Assembly: GCA_902523895.1 (NCBI GenBank)
Contig: CABZAZ010000001.1
Location: 124,001-188,000 of the forward strand
Length of the DNA: 64,000 nucleotides
DNA from: an uncultured Pelagibacteraceae bacterium
GTDB taxonomy: Bacteria > Pseudomonadota > Alphaproteobacteria > Pelagibacterales > Pelagibacteraceae
Direction: 5' to 3'
Positions 46,277 to 58,597 of the stretch are shown here, piece after piece. Numbering within the stretch: the stretch's first letter is position 1; the number at the start of each line of letters is the position of its first letter. The position numbers and the translations under genes were made by a program. A model generated the notes under the pieces. That model was not told where the DNA came from. It saw only the letters and a program-made list of their open reading frames with translations, and made no database searches.

Positions 46277-47152
46277 TCAATTAGACAATTTATTTAATAA
46301 TGTTTTTCCAATCTTTGATGGAGAGTTGGCCATGGTTATTCCACAATCCTCCATTTTTTTAATCTTTTCCTTTGCGCCACCTTTGCCACCTGAAATTATG
46401 GCTCCTGCATGACCCATTCTTCGTCCTGGTGGGGCAGTAACACCTGCTATAAATCCAACAGTTGGTTTTTTTATTTTATGATTTTTAATGAAATCTGCAG
46501 CCTCTTCCTCAGCTGTCCCTCCAATTTCACCAATCATTAAAATTGATTGGGTATCCGCGTCGTTTAAAAATAGATCTAGACAATCTATAAAATTTGTACC
46601 ATTGATAGGATCACCTCCAATTCCAATACAAGTTGATTGTCCTAATCCATTTTCTGTAGTCTGAGCTACTGCTTCATAAGTTAAAGTTCCTGATCTTGAA
46701 ACAATTCCAACTGTTCCTTTTTTATGAATGCTGCCAGGCATTATTCCAATTTTACACTCATCAGGAGTTATGACACCTGGACAGTTGGGACCAATCAGTC
46801 TACTTTTTGAATTATTCAATCTCTGTTTAACTTTTAACATATCCTGAATGGGAATCCCTTCAGTTATACATACAATTAGTTCTATAGATGCATCTATTGC
46901 TTCAATAATTGCTGAGGCTGCAAATTTAGCTGGGACGTATATCATAGTTGCATTAGCTCCCTCGGATTCTCTTGCCTCTTTCACTGTATTAAAAACTGGA
47001 AGGCCCAAATGTTTTTGGCCACCTTTTTTTGGTGTCACTCCACCTACTAAATTTGTTCCATATTTGATTGCTTGCTCAGAGTGAAATGTTCCATGGGAAC
47101 CTGTAAATCCTTGACAGATTAATCTAGTATTTTTATTGACTAAAACTGACAT
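46277..47152 (-). CDS. sucD: Succinyl-CoA synthetase subunit alpha
   Basis: [58 protein letters not shown]. Confidence 0.98.
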   Translation of the reverse strand: MSVLVNKNTRLICQGFTGSHGTFHSEQAIKYGTNLVGGVTPKKGGQKHLGLPVFNTVKEARESEGANATMIYVPAKFAASAIIEAIDASIELIVCITEGIPIQDMLKVKQRLNNSKSRLIGPNCPGVITPDECKIGIMPGSIHKKGTVGIVSRSGTLTYEAVAQTTENGLGQSTCIGIGGDPINGTNFIDCLDLFLNDADTQSILMIGEIGGTAEEEAADFIKNHKIKKPTVGFIAGVTAPPGRRMGHAGAIISGGKGGAKEKIKKMEDCGITMANSPSKIGKTLLNKLSN

Positions 47153-48312
47153 TTACTTAATTGCCTCAACAATTTTTTTGGCTGCGTCATCTAAATTTTC
47201 AGCAGATATTAATTTTAAACCTGAATTATCTAATATTTCTTTACCTTCTTTAAAATTTGTACCAGCTAGTCTGACTACCAAAGGAACATTGATTTTCATT
47301 TCTTTTGCAGCATCTACAACACCTTGAGCTAGAACATCACATCGCATTATGCCACCAAAAATATTGATTAATATACCTTTTACATTTTTATCTGACAAAA
47401 TTATTTTGAAAGCCGCTGAGACCTTTTCTTTTGATGCTCCCCCACCAACATCTAAAAAATTTGCTGGCTCTTCTCCATATAATTTTATTATATCCATAGT
47501 GGCCATTGCTAAACCAGCTCCATTAACCATACATCCAATGCTGCCATCTAATTTGATATAAGCTAGGTCATGTTTACTAGCTTCAATTTCAGTAGGATCT
47601 TCCTCATTCAAATCTCTAAGTTCTAAAATTTCAGGATGTCTAAACAAAGCGTTACTATCAAAATTTACCTTTGCATCTAAACAAATAATTTTTTTTTCTT
47701 TTGTGAGTATTAAAGGGTTTATTTCAACCATATTAGCGTCAGTTTCAACAAACATCTTATAGATTGATTTAATTAAAGATATTGCCTCGATTTTTGGATT
47801 GTTCTCTAATTTAAATATTTGAATAATCTTTTCACACTCCTCATTTGAAATTTCTTCTTTTAATTCTACTTTAGTTGTCAAAATTTTGTCAGGTGATTTG
47901 CTTGCTACTTCCTCAATGTCCATTCCACCTTGATCACTAGAGATAAAAGCAATTTTTGAGGTAGCTCTATCTACCAAACATGATAAATAAAATTCTTTCT
48001 CGATATCTGATGAAACTTCAACATATAATCTTTTAACTTCTCTTCCTTCAGGTCCTGTCTGATGAGTTATTAATTTTTTTCCTAAAAGCTCTTTAGCTGA
48101 TTTCTCAAGTTCTTCGAGATTATTCAGAATTTTAACACCTCCCGCTTTCCCTCTTCCACCTGCATGAATTTGAGCTTTTAAAACATATTTTTCTGTTTTT
48201 AATGACTTACATTTCTTTAGAAGTTCCTCAACCGTTAAACCAAATACACCTTCTGGTACAATCGCACCAAATTTTTTTAAAATTTGTTTTGCCTGATGCT
48301 CGTGTATATTCA

Positions 48313-48313
<1 letters not shown>
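47153..48313 (-). CDS. sucC: ADP-forming succinyl-CoA synthetase subunit beta
   Basis: [77 protein letters not shown]. Confidence 0.98.
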
Positions 48314-49278
<965 letters not shown>

Positions 49279-49281
49279 TTA

Positions 49282-50775
49282 TTATTTCATTGTTGGCATC
49301 ACAAATTCAGCATTAGATCTAATTCCTGAGGGCCATCTTGAAGTTATAGTTTTTAATTTAGTATAAAATTTTATTCCTTCCATCCCATGCATCGCACTAT
49401 CTCCAAACAAAGACCTCTTCCAACCACCAAAACTATGAAAAGCCATCGGAACAGGTATTGGTACATTTATACCAACCATTCCAACTTGAATCTTGCTTGC
49501 AAATGTTCTTCCAGCGTCTCCATCTCTTGTATAAATACTTACGCCATTTCCGTATTCATGATCATTTATTAATTTTGAAGCTTCCTCAAAAGTTTTAACT
49601 CTAACTACAGATAGAACTGGGCCAAATATTTCCTCCTTATAAATCCTCATATCTTTTTTCACGTTATCAAATAAACAGCCACCAATGTAAAAGCCATTTT
49701 CATATCCTTGTAACTTTAAATTTCTTCCATCGACAACTAATTTCGCACCCTCTTTTACACCCAAATCAACATAACTTTTTACTTTTTCTAAATGTTCTTT
49801 AGTGACTAAAGGGCCCATTTCTGAGTTTTTGTCCATTCCTGGTCCAACTTTTAAAGCCTCTGCTTTTTTTGATAATCTAGACACTAATTCATCTCCAATA
49901 TCACCAACTGCTACAGCCACTGACTGAGCCATACATCTTTCTCCAGCGGAGCCATAAGCTGCACCCATTAAGCCATTCACAGCACCATCTAAATCACAGT
50001 CTGGCATTACTACTAAATGATTTTTAGCTCCTCCTAATGCCTGAACTCTTTTTTCATTTTTTGCTGAATTTTCATAAATATATTTAGCAATAGGAGTTGA
50101 ACCAACAAAACTAACTGCTTTAATATCTTTGTTATTTAAAATTGCATCTACTGCTTCTTTGTCTCCATTTATCACATTAAATACACCGTCTGGAAGACCA
50201 GCTTCTTTCAATAATTCTGCTAATCTTACTGCACAAGAGGGGTCTTTTTCTGATGGCTTTAATATAAATGTATTTCCACATGCAATAGCAATTGGAAACA
50301 TCCACATTGGAACCATAGCTGGAAAATTAAATGGTGTTATTCCAGCAACAACTCCTAGCGGTTGACGCATTGACCAGCTGTCAACATCTGTCCCTACATT
50401 TTCTGAAAATTCTCCTTTAAGTAAATGTGGAATTCCACAAGCAAATTCTACAACTTCTAATCCTCGTGTTAATGAGCCTTTTGCATCCTCATAAACTTTT
50501 CCGTGTTCAGAAACAATTAATTGTGTCAATTCATCAGAATTTTTTTCAATTAACTCTTTAAATTTAAACATTATCCTTGCTCTTTGAAGTGAAGGTTTTA
50601 ATGACCATGTCTCAAAAGCTTTTTTTGCAATTACTACTGCTTGGTCTAAGTCACTAGAGGAGGCAAGTCTTACTTCCTTTTCCTGTTCACCAGTAGCGGG
50701 ATTAAAAACTTTTCCTTTTTTATCTGAACTTCCGGGAATTATTTTTCCACCTACAAAATGTTCAATTAATTTCAT
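49282..50775 (-). CDS. mmsA: CoA-acylating methylmalonate-semialdehyde dehydrogenase
   Basis: FVGGKIIPGSS; GITPFNFPAMVPMWMFPIAIACGNTFILKPSEKDP; YGSAGERCMAQSVAVAVG; SLFGDSAMHGMEGIKFYTKLKTITSRWP. Confidence 0.93.
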   Translation of the reverse strand: MKLIEHFVGGKIIPGSSDKKGKVFNPATGEQEKEVRLASSSDLDQAVVIAKKAFETWSLKPSLQRARIMFKFKELIEKNSDELTQLIVSEHGKVYEDAKGSLTRGLEVVEFACGIPHLLKGEFSENVGTDVDSWSMRQPLGVVAGITPFNFPAMVPMWMFPIAIACGNTFILKPSEKDPSCAVRLAELLKEAGLPDGVFNVINGDKEAVDAILNNKDIKAVSFVGSTPIAKYIYENSAKNEKRVQALGGAKNHLVVMPDCDLDGAVNGLMGAAYGSAGERCMAQSVAVAVGDIGDELVSRLSKKAEALKVGPGMDKNSEMGPLVTKEHLEKVKSYVDLGVKEGAKLVVDGRNLKLQGYENGFYIGGCLFDNVKKDMRIYKEEIFGPVLSVVRVKTFEEASKLINDHEYGNGVSIYTRDGDAGRTFASKIQVGMVGINVPIPVPMAFHSFGGWKRSLFGDSAMHGMEGIKFYTKLKTITSRWPSGIRSNAEFVMPTMK

Positions 50776-50817
50776 GAATAGGATCTTTTAGAGTAAAAAT
50801 TCTTATTAGTCTATTGT

Positions 50818-51597
50818 TTAAATATTGGCTGTTGCTAACATTTTCTTTATTTCAGCAATTGCTTTTGCAGGGTTTAAACCTTTAGGGCATGAACTAGTAC
50901 AGTTCAAAATAGTATGACAACGATACAATTTAAGTTCATCTGCTACTTTTTTTAATCTAGCTTGTCTTTCCTCATCTCTACTATCAATAATCCATCTATA
51001 AGCTTGTAATAAAACTGCTGGTCCTAAGTACTTATCTCCATTCCACCAATAACTTGGGCAAGAAGTAGAACAACATGCGCACATAATACATTCATAAGCA
51101 CCATCAAGCTTAGCTCTATCTTCTTTTGACTGAATTAACTCAGCTGACTCAGATTTTGAACTTGATTTTAACCAAGGTTCAATAGATTTATATTGCTTGT
51201 ATAATCCATCTAAATCTCCGATTAGATCTTTTTTAACTTTTAAGTGTGGCAACGGATAAATATCAATATCTCCATCAATATTTTCATGAGGAGTTGTGCA
51301 AGCAAGACCATTTTTACCGCCTATATTCATTGCACACGATCCACATACACCGTGAGCACATGATCGTCTGTAAGCAAGGGTGGGGTCTATTTCATTTTTA
51401 ATTTTATTTAAAATATCCAATACTTTGGATGGACAGTTATCCATATCAACTTCATAAGTGTCGATTCTTGGACCTTCTCCTGAAGATGGATCCCATCTAT
51501 ATACATTAACTTTTCTTAAATTTTTTGAGCCGGTTTTGTCCTTAAAATATTTACCTTTTTTTGTTTTGGAATTCTCAGGTAAACTGATTTGCACCAT
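50818..51597 (-). CDS. sdhB: Succinate dehydrogenase iron-sulfur subunit
   Basis: [64 protein letters not shown]. Confidence 0.98.
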   Translation of the reverse strand: MVQISLPENSKTKKGKYFKDKTGSKNLRKVNVYRWDPSSGEGPRIDTYEVDMDNCPSKVLDILNKIKNEIDPTLAYRRSCAHGVCGSCAMNIGGKNGLACTTPHENIDGDIDIYPLPHLKVKKDLIGDLDGLYKQYKSIEPWLKSSSKSESAELIQSKEDRAKLDGAYECIMCACCSTSCPSYWWNGDKYLGPAVLLQAYRWIIDSRDEERQARLKKVADELKLYRCHTILNCTSSCPKGLNPAKAIAEIKKMLATANI

Positions 51598-53372
51598 TAA
51601 TATACTCTCTCCTGAGGTGGAAAATACTGTACTTCATTGGTTAATGTAGACTTATGAACATCTCTATAACTTATTTTTGATTTTTTTCCATCACACCAAG
51701 CTAATGTATGTTGCATAAACTTCTCATCATCTCTTTTTGGATAATCTTCTCTTGCATGAGCTCCTCTACTTTCTTTCCTATTATAAGCGGAGTCAACTGT
51801 CACAACAGCTTGTCTAATTAAGTTATCAAATTCTAAAGTTTCTACTAGGTCAGTATTAAATATTAATGATTTATCTTTAACTGATAAAGAATCCAATCCA
51901 TCAAATGTTTGTCGTATTTCATCAACACCCTCTTTAAGTGTTTTCTCTGTTCTAAAAACCGCACATTTTGATTGCATTGTTTTTTGCATGGACAGTCTTA
52001 GTTCAGCAGTACCAATATCTCCATCAGAGTTTCTAATCTTATCAAAACGATCTAAACATTTTTGAGTTTCTGATTCACTGATCTCCTCATGTGGTGTACC
52101 AGGTTTAATTAGTTCAGCAGCTCTTTTTGCAGCTGCTCTTCCAAAAACAACAAGATCAATCAAAGAGTTAGAGCCCAATCTATTTGCTCCATGAACTGAA
52201 ACACAAGCTGCTTCCCCTATAGCCATAAGTCCTGGAACAGTTTTTTCAGAACCATTTACAGTCAAAACTTCTGCTTTATAATTTGTTGGTATACCACCCA
52301 TGTTATAATGAACTGTAGGTACAACTGGAATTGGCTCCTTAGTAACATCTACATTGGCAAATAATCTTGCTGCGTCTGTAATACCTGGCAATCTACTTTC
52401 TATAATTTCTTTATCTAGATGACTTAAGTTCAAATGAACATGATCTTGATCTTTTCCAACTCCTCTTCCTTCATTAATTTCAATTGACATTGACCTACTT
52501 ACAACATCACGTGATGCTAAATCCTTAGCTTTAGGCGCGTATCTTTCCATAAATCTTTCGCCTTTAGAATTTGTAAGATAACCTCCTTCACCTCTCGCAC
52601 CTTCTGTTATTAAGGTACCGTGTCCATAAATTCCGGTTGGATGAAATTGGACAAACTCCATATCTTGTAACGGTAGACCTGCTCTTAGCACCATTGCATT
52701 TCCATCACCAGTACATGTATGAGCAGATGTTGCAGAATAGTAAACTTTTCCGTAGCCACCTGTAGCTATAATAACAATATGAGATCTAAATCGATGAATA
52801 GTTCCATCATTTAAATTCCATGCTATCAATCCTTTACATTCTCCATCTTTCATTAAAAGATCGAGAGCAAAATACTCAATAAAAAACTCTGTCTTATGTT
52901 TTAAAGCTTGACCATATAAAGTGTGCAAAATTGCGTGTCCTGTTCGATCGGCTGCAGCACATGTTCTTTGGACTATTCCATTTCCATAATTTTTGGTCAT
53001 ACCACCAAAAGGTCTTTGATAAATTTTGCCATCCTCTGTTCTGCTAAATGGGACACCATATTTTTCCAATTCAATGACTGCTTTAGGAGCTTCTTTACAA
53101 AGGTACTCAATGCTATCTTGGTCTCCTAACCAATCTGCTCCTTTTACAGTATCATACATATGCCAACGCCAGTCGTCTTCGCCCATGTTTCCAAGGGCAG
53201 CTGAAATTCCACCTTGCGCAGCAGAAGTATGACTTCTTGTTGGAAATACTTTTGAAATACATGCAGTTTTTAATCCTGCTTCACTTAAACCAACAGCGGC
53301 TCTTAAGCCAGAACCACCAGCACCTAGGACTACAACGTCATATTCATGATCTATTATTTTATATGAACTCAT
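51597..53372 (-). CDS. sdhA: Succinate dehydrogenase flavoprotein subunit
   Basis: [63 protein letters not shown]. Confidence 0.99.
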   Translation of the reverse strand: MSSYKIIDHEYDVVVLGAGGSGLRAAVGLSEAGLKTACISKVFPTRSHTSAAQGGISAALGNMGEDDWRWHMYDTVKGADWLGDQDSIEYLCKEAPKAVIELEKYGVPFSRTEDGKIYQRPFGGMTKNYGNGIVQRTCAAADRTGHAILHTLYGQALKHKTEFFIEYFALDLLMKDGECKGLIAWNLNDGTIHRFRSHIVIIATGGYGKVYYSATSAHTCTGDGNAMVLRAGLPLQDMEFVQFHPTGIYGHGTLITEGARGEGGYLTNSKGERFMERYAPKAKDLASRDVVSRSMSIEINEGRGVGKDQDHVHLNLSHLDKEIIESRLPGITDAARLFANVDVTKEPIPVVPTVHYNMGGIPTNYKAEVLTVNGSEKTVPGLMAIGEAACVSVHGANRLGSNSLIDLVVFGRAAAKRAAELIKPGTPHEEISESETQKCLDRFDKIRNSDGDIGTAELRLSMQKTMQSKCAVFRTEKTLKEGVDEIRQTFDGLDSLSVKDKSLIFNTDLVETLEFDNLIRQAVVTVDSAYNRKESRGAHAREDYPKRDDEKFMQHTLAWCDGKKSKISYRDVHKSTLTNEVQYFPPQERVY

Positions 53373-53692
53373 AAGCTAGAGATTAATATAATTGTAATTA
53401 GAGGAATTACTACTGCTGATGCATATAAAAGCTTATTTGCGACACTTTTGATTTTATCATTTTTAATATAATCCTCAAAAACCTCACTTATACTTAAAGC
53501 TGAAAAAAAATAAGAATTTATTATAAAAATACTAAATAAAAATTTAGATAAAGGCATTGTAAAAAATTCTATTAGATTTAAGTATTCTTTATCATAAATC
53601 ATTGTGAAATTTAAAATAAACCATGTCATCAATGGCACTAACAAAACTCCACTGATCTTTAAAAAAATCCATTTTTTAGTCGCACTAATCAT
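53369..53692 (-). CDS. sdhD: Succinate dehydrogenase membrane anchor subunit
   Basis: Small 3-TM protein between sdhC and sdhA, 4-nt overlap with sdhA; divergent sequence so the call is partly positional. Confidence 0.85.
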   Translation of the reverse strand: MISATKKWIFLKISGVLLVPLMTWFILNFTMIYDKEYLNLIEFFTMPLSKFLFSIFIINSYFFSALSISEVFEDYIKNDKIKSVANKLLYASAVVIPLITIILISSL

Positions 53693-53693
53693 A

Positions 53694-54077
53694 CTAAATA
53701 AAATTTTTTCCTAATGTAAAAAAAATAATCGTTAAAATTATTGATCCAAATATTACTATTAAACCCGTGATCCTAGTTATCTTCAGTTCAAAACCATAAC
53801 CTAGATCCATTATCAAGTGTCGAATTTCACTTAATATTTGAAATGAAAAAGACCATGTGATTCCCAAAATGATAAATTTCCCAAATAATGATTTTAAAAA
53901 TAAATTAATTACTTCATAATTATTTTCACCAAGAAGAAGTAAACAAGACCAAATGCAAATAAAAGTAATTCCAATAATATTTATCACTCCTGTAATTCTA
54001 TGAGTAATGGAAACCAAAGAGGAAATATGCCATCTATAAATTTGAATATGTGGTGATAGAGGAGGTTTATTTTCCAT
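53694..54077 (-). CDS. sdhC: Succinate dehydrogenase cytochrome b556 subunit
   Basis: PPLSPHIQIYRWHISSLVSITHRITGVINI; HLIMDLGYGFEL. Confidence 0.95.
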   Translation of the reverse strand: MENKPPLSPHIQIYRWHISSLVSITHRITGVINIIGITFICIWSCLLLLGENNYEVINLFLKSLFGKFIILGITWSFSFQILSEIRHLIMDLGYGFELKITRITGLIVIFGSIILTIIFFTLGKNFI

Positions 54078-55074
54078 AAAAATTATTTTTAATTAATGTT
54101 TCAGCTATTTCAACTGCATTCAATGCAGCGCCTCTTAGAAGATTATCAGATACAATCCACAAATTTAATCCATTTTTTATTGTTTTATCTTCTCTAATCC
54201 TTGAAATAAAAGTTTCATCTTTTCCTTCTGCCTCTAATGGTGTCGAGTAACCTCCATCAATTCTTTCATCAATTACTTTGCAACCATCAAAACTATTCAG
54301 TGCTTTATTTATTTGCTCTAAAGAAAAAGTTTTCTCAAATTGAATATTTACCGATTCTGAGTGAGAAACAGATATTGGTAACCTAACACATGTTGCTGTT
54401 AGATCGATTTTGTCATCTAAGATTTTTTTAGTCTCGTTTCTCATTTTTAATTCTTCTTTCGTGTAGCCATCTTCTGAAAAAACATCTATATGCGGGATTG
54501 CATTAAAAGCAATTGGTTTTGTAAAATTTTCAGATTTAATATCTTTACCATCTAAAGCTAATTTAGTTTGTTTAATCAATTCATCCATTGATGCTTTGCC
54601 AGCACCAGAAACGGATTGGTATGTTGAAACAACTATTCTTTTAATTACAAATAAATCATGTAATGGCTTTAATGCGATTACTAATTGTGCTGTTGAACAA
54701 TTAGGATTTGCAATAATATTTTTTTTAATATTGTTTAAAGCATCTGAATTTACCTGTGGGACTATTAAAGGAACATCCGGATCCATTCTGAAAAAACTTG
54801 AATTATCAATTACTAAACAATGCTTGGCTGCTTTTTCAGCAAATTTTTCAGAAATTTTACCACCTGCTGCAAAAAAAGCGATTTTAACTTTGGAAAAATC
54901 AAAATTTTCTAATTCACTCACTATAATATCTTTACCTTGAAAATGAATTTTTTTTCCAGCGCTTTTAGACGAAGCAACTAAGTAAAGATTTCCTGAAGTA
55001 AGTCCTTTTTTTTCGAGAACTTCCAGAGTTTTTCTTCCAACATTACCTGTTGCTCCTACTATTGCTATATTCAT
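54067..55074 (-). CDS. asd: Aspartate-semialdehyde dehydrogenase
   Basis: NIAIVGATGNVGRKTLEVLEKKG; IIANPNCSTAQLVIALKPLHD; YQSVSGAGKASMDEL. Confidence 0.97.
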   Translation of the reverse strand: MNIAIVGATGNVGRKTLEVLEKKGLTSGNLYLVASSKSAGKKIHFQGKDIIVSELENFDFSKVKIAFFAAGGKISEKFAEKAAKHCLVIDNSSFFRMDPDVPLIVPQVNSDALNNIKKNIIANPNCSTAQLVIALKPLHDLFVIKRIVVSTYQSVSGAGKASMDELIKQTKLALDGKDIKSENFTKPIAFNAIPHIDVFSEDGYTKEELKMRNETKKILDDKIDLTATCVRLPISVSHSESVNIQFEKTFSLEQINKALNSFDGCKVIDERIDGGYSTPLEAEGKDETFISRIREDKTIKNGLNLWIVSDNLLRGAALNAVEIAETLIKNNFYGK

Positions 55075-55089
55075 GATGTAGGTTTTATA

Positions 55090-56199
55090 CTAGATGAAAG
55101 GTAAATCGCAAACTTTTACAGCTATTAAATTTCCATCAATTTCCAATAATCCTGAAGCGGATGCTTTACAATGTGGCTCATTTATCATCGCAATACCTAT
55201 AGACTTTTTAAAATGAGGTGAATAACAGGCAGATCTTAAATCCCCAATTAAATTTCCTTTTTCATCTTTAATATTAAGAGATTTAGTTAAATTAATTTTA
55301 CTAGTATCAATCTGAACACCCATTAATTTTCTTTTGATCCCGTCTTTTTGAATCTTTTTCAGTCTTTCCTTACCTAAAAAATCTATATCTGTATCTAGAT
55401 TTACATACTTTTCAAAACCACATTCAAATGGATTATCATTATTGTCAAAATCGTTTCCATAAGAAAGTAAACCACTTTCTATTCTTTCAATTAAATTTGG
55501 ACATCCAGCTTTTACATTGAATTCTTTTCCTAATACAAAGAGTTGATCATATAAATCTAATCCGGATTTAGTATTTTCAACATAGATCTCAAAACCTCCT
55601 TGTTTTGACCAACCAGATCTAGCAATTAAATGTTTTACACCCTTATAATCATAATAATTAAATCCAAAAAATTTTAACTCTTTTATCTCCTTACCAAAAA
55701 TTTTTTCCATCAAATCAAAAGATTTGGGTCCTTGAATTGCTAGGATGTCAACATTAGGCTCAAAAATATTTACATTGAATTTATTACCTGATGCTAATCC
55801 TTTTGCAAAAAAAATAACATCGGAGTCAGCAATTGAGATCCACCATCTATCTTCAGCTAGCTTTAAAATAACTGGATCATTTACTAAATTTCCACTTTCA
55901 TCAATTATTGGGCAATAATAACATCTGCCGATTTTGGAATTGGATAAATCTCTACAGGTCATAAGTTGAACAAGTTTCGCTGCATCATTGCCTGAAATTT
56001 CAACCTGTCTTTCTGCTGATACATCCCATACTTGAACATTTTTTTTTAAATGATCACAGGATTCTTCTAAAGATCCAAATGCTGCTGGTAACAGCATATG
56101 ATTATAAACTGTGTAGGCAGTCACACCTTGATTTTCAATTCTTGAAGTATACGGAGTACTTCTCACTCTTCTTGATTTAGCTATTGGATAACTTTTCAT
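55090..56199 (-). CDS. dmdA: Dimethylsulfoniopropionate demethylase
   Basis: 369 aa GcvT-like protein; [80 protein letters not shown] and terminal VCDLPFI correspond to the Pelagibacter DmdA I recall. Confidence 0.95.
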   Translation of the reverse strand: MKSYPIAKSRRVRSTPYTSRIENQGVTAYTVYNHMLLPAAFGSLEESCDHLKKNVQVWDVSAERQVEISGNDAAKLVQLMTCRDLSNSKIGRCYYCPIIDESGNLVNDPVILKLAEDRWWISIADSDVIFFAKGLASGNKFNVNIFEPNVDILAIQGPKSFDLMEKIFGKEIKELKFFGFNYYDYKGVKHLIARSGWSKQGGFEIYVENTKSGLDLYDQLFVLGKEFNVKAGCPNLIERIESGLLSYGNDFDNNDNPFECGFEKYVNLDTDIDFLGKERLKKIQKDGIKRKLMGVQIDTSKINLTKSLNIKDEKGNLIGDLRSACYSPHFKKSIGIAMINEPHCKASASGLLEIDGNLIAVKVCDLPFI

Positions 56200-56972
56200 T
56201 TATTTAAGAATTCTAAAATCTTTTCTCTCATTTCAAATGCTTTTTCAATCATTATCATATGGCCACATCCTTTGATCACGTGAGTAGTTGAATTTTTAAT
56301 CAAATTAGAGAATTTTTTTCCTGCTTCTAAATTAACCATTTTATCTAATTCTCCAAATATAAGCATTGATGGTAGATCGATTTCTTTTGCAGCCTTAGAG
56401 CCATTTAAATAATTGTTACATGCATTTAAATCAACAGCCAAAATTTCACTTATATCTCTCGGCGATTGAATGATTTTTTCTACTGGGTTACCACCAATAA
56501 ACTTTTTTGAACCCTCATATCCCCATTTCATCATTAATTTAACAGCGTCTGAGTGTCCGCTTTGAGCTAATTCAATTAAATCCGGATGTACTGGCATTTT
56601 ATTTGAACCTCCTACAAAAACTAATTTTTTTAGTCTCTCTTTATATCTTGAAGAATATTCGAGTATTTCTAAACATCCTTGAGAATGACCAACTAAAATT
56701 AAGTTTTTTAATTTTAATTTATCAAATACTTTTTCCATCCAATCAGCAATTTTTTCAACACTATCTAAGCAAGGACCATCTGAATTTCCATGTCCAGGTA
56801 AATCTATAGATAATACATTATAATTTTTTGATGAAAAAAATTGTTCAGCTAGCGACCAGACAATATGTGAGAGACCACTTCCATGTAAAAATACTATCGT
56901 ATCTTTATTTGTATCTATACCCTGGCCAGAGTCGGATGCATGAATGTTTTTGTTTTCTAGTTGGAATATCAA
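56196..56972 (-). CDS. Alpha/beta hydrolase of unknown substrate inside the dmd cluster
   Basis: [17 protein letters not shown] oxyanion region; nucleophile elbow GHSQG; late [14 protein letters not shown] His. 4-nt overlap with dmdA. Confidence 0.88.
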   Translation of the reverse strand: MIFQLENKNIHASDSGQGIDTNKDTIVFLHGSGLSHIVWSLAEQFFSSKNYNVLSIDLPGHGNSDGPCLDSVEKIADWMEKVFDKLKLKNLILVGHSQGCLEILEYSSRYKERLKKLVFVGGSNKMPVHPDLIELAQSGHSDAVKLMMKWGYEGSKKFIGGNPVEKIIQSPRDISEILAVDLNACNNYLNGSKAAKEIDLPSMLIFGELDKMVNLEAGKKFSNLIKNSTTHVIKGCGHMIMIEKAFEMREKILEFLNK

Positions 56973-56980
56973 TTATTTTC

Positions 56981-58597
56981 CTAAAATTTTTTTCTTAACT
57001 CAAATTTTTGAATTTTACCTGTTGAAGTCTTTGGTAATTCACAAAAAACAACTTGTTTCGGCACTTTAAAACCAGCAAGAGTTTCTTTGCAAAAACTTAT
57101 TAATTCTTTTTCTGTGACTGGTTTATCTTGGACCATCTCAATAAATGCACATGGGACTTCGCCCCATTTTTCATCTGGTTTTGCTACTACCGCTGCAATA
57201 GAAACTGATGGATGCTTTGCTAAAGTGTTTTCTATTTCGATTGAAGAAATATTTTCACCTCCAGAAATAATGATGTCTTTCGATCTGTCTTGAATTTTAA
57301 CATATCCATCTGGATGCATAACTGCCAAATCTCCAGAATGAAACCAACCACCATTCATCGCTTTGTCTGTTGCATTTTTATCCTTGAAATAACCCTTCAT
57401 AACGACATTTCCTTTAATCATAATTTCACCAATCGTTTTTCCATCTTTTGGAACTTCTTTCATAGTTTCAGGGTCCATAACTGTGATCCCCTCTGTATTA
57501 GGATATCTTACACCTTGTCTTGCCTTTATTTCATTTTGTTTTTCTTCATCAAATTCATTCCAAGAATCGTTCCAAGCACATTGAGTAACATGGCCATAAG
57601 TTTCTGTTAATCCATAGACATGCATTACCTCGAATCCAAGCTCTTTCATTTTTTTAAATATAATACTTGGTGGTGGCGCACCAGCAGTTAATACATAAAC
57701 TTTTTGTTTTAATTTTTTTCTATCCGACTCTGGAGCTCCGGTGATCATATTCAATACAATCGGTGCTCCACCAAAATGGGTAACATCATATTTATCAATT
57801 AATTCAAATATTTTTTTTATATCAATATTTCTTAAACAAATAGTTCTTCCATTTAACATAGGGACAGTCCATGGATAACCCCAACCATTACAATGAAACA
57901 TAGGTACAATTGTTAAAAAATTTAACCTATTTGGCATATTCCATGCAACTGCACTTCCAGTTGACATTAAATATGATCCTCTATGATGATAAACTACACC
58001 TTTAGGGTTTCCAGTTGTTCCTGAAGTATAACTAAGTGATAATGCTTGCCATTCATCTTCTGGCATTTTCCAATCATAATTTTCATCACCAGTGTTTAAA
58101 AAACTCTCATATTCTAATTCTCCAATTTGCTCACACTTAGATTGGTCTGCTAATTTATCATTGATATCGATTATTATGATTTTTCTTTTTAAAGTATTTA
58201 AGGCCTTTTTAACCTCAACATGAAGTTGCCTATCAACAACTAAAACTTTTGCCTCACTATGTTCTAAAATATACGCAATTGTCTTAGCATCTAATCTTAT
58301 ATTAATAGTATTAAGAACTGCACCTGTCATAGGAACCGAATAGTGTCCTTCAAAAATTTCAGGGGTATTAAAAGCTAAAAATGAAACAGTATCACCCTTA
58401 CTAACTCCAATTTTATTAAGTGCACTAGCAAATTTTACAGTACGTTTATAAACTTGAGACCAAGTATATTTCCTATCTTCATAAATAACTGCTTCATAAT
58501 TGGGATAAATCTCATAAGCTCTTTTCAAAAAAGTCAAAGGTGTTAATGGAACATAATTTGCATCATTTTTATTAAGATTAGTTTCGTAATGGCTCAT
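56981..58597 (-). CDS. dmdB: Acyl-CoA synthetase, probable 3-methylmercaptopropionyl-CoA ligase (DmdB)
   Basis: YTSGTTGNPKGVVYHHRGSYLMS AMP-binding motif; GWFHSGDLAVMHPDGYVKIQDRSKDIIISGGENISS; STGKIQKFELRKKF; cluster with dmdA and dmdC. Confidence 0.87.
   Translation of the reverse strand: MSHYETNLNKNDANYVPLTPLTFLKRAYEIYPNYEAVIYEDRKYTWSQVYKRTVKFASALNKIGVSKGDTVSFLAFNTPEIFEGHYSVPMTGAVLNTINIRLDAKTIAYILEHSEAKVLVVDRQLHVEVKKALNTLKRKIIIIDINDKLADQSKCEQIGELEYESFLNTGDENYDWKMPEDEWQALSLSYTSGTTGNPKGVVYHHRGSYLMSTGSAVAWNMPNRLNFLTIVPMFHCNGWGYPWTVPMLNGRTICLRNIDIKKIFELIDKYDVTHFGGAPIVLNMITGAPESDRKKLKQKVYVLTAGAPPPSIIFKKMKELGFEVMHVYGLTETYGHVTQCAWNDSWNEFDEEKQNEIKARQGVRYPNTEGITVMDPETMKEVPKDGKTIGEIMIKGNVVMKGYFKDKNATDKAMNGGWFHSGDLAVMHPDGYVKIQDRSKDIIISGGENISSIEIENTLAKHPSVSIAAVVAKPDEKWGEVPCAFIEMVQDKPVTEKELISFCKETLAGFKVPKQVVFCELPKTSTGKIQKFELRKKF

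Noticed and set aside
54596-54940. Plus-strand 114 aa ORF opposite asd
   Set aside because: Antisense shadow ORF with no recognisable domain.
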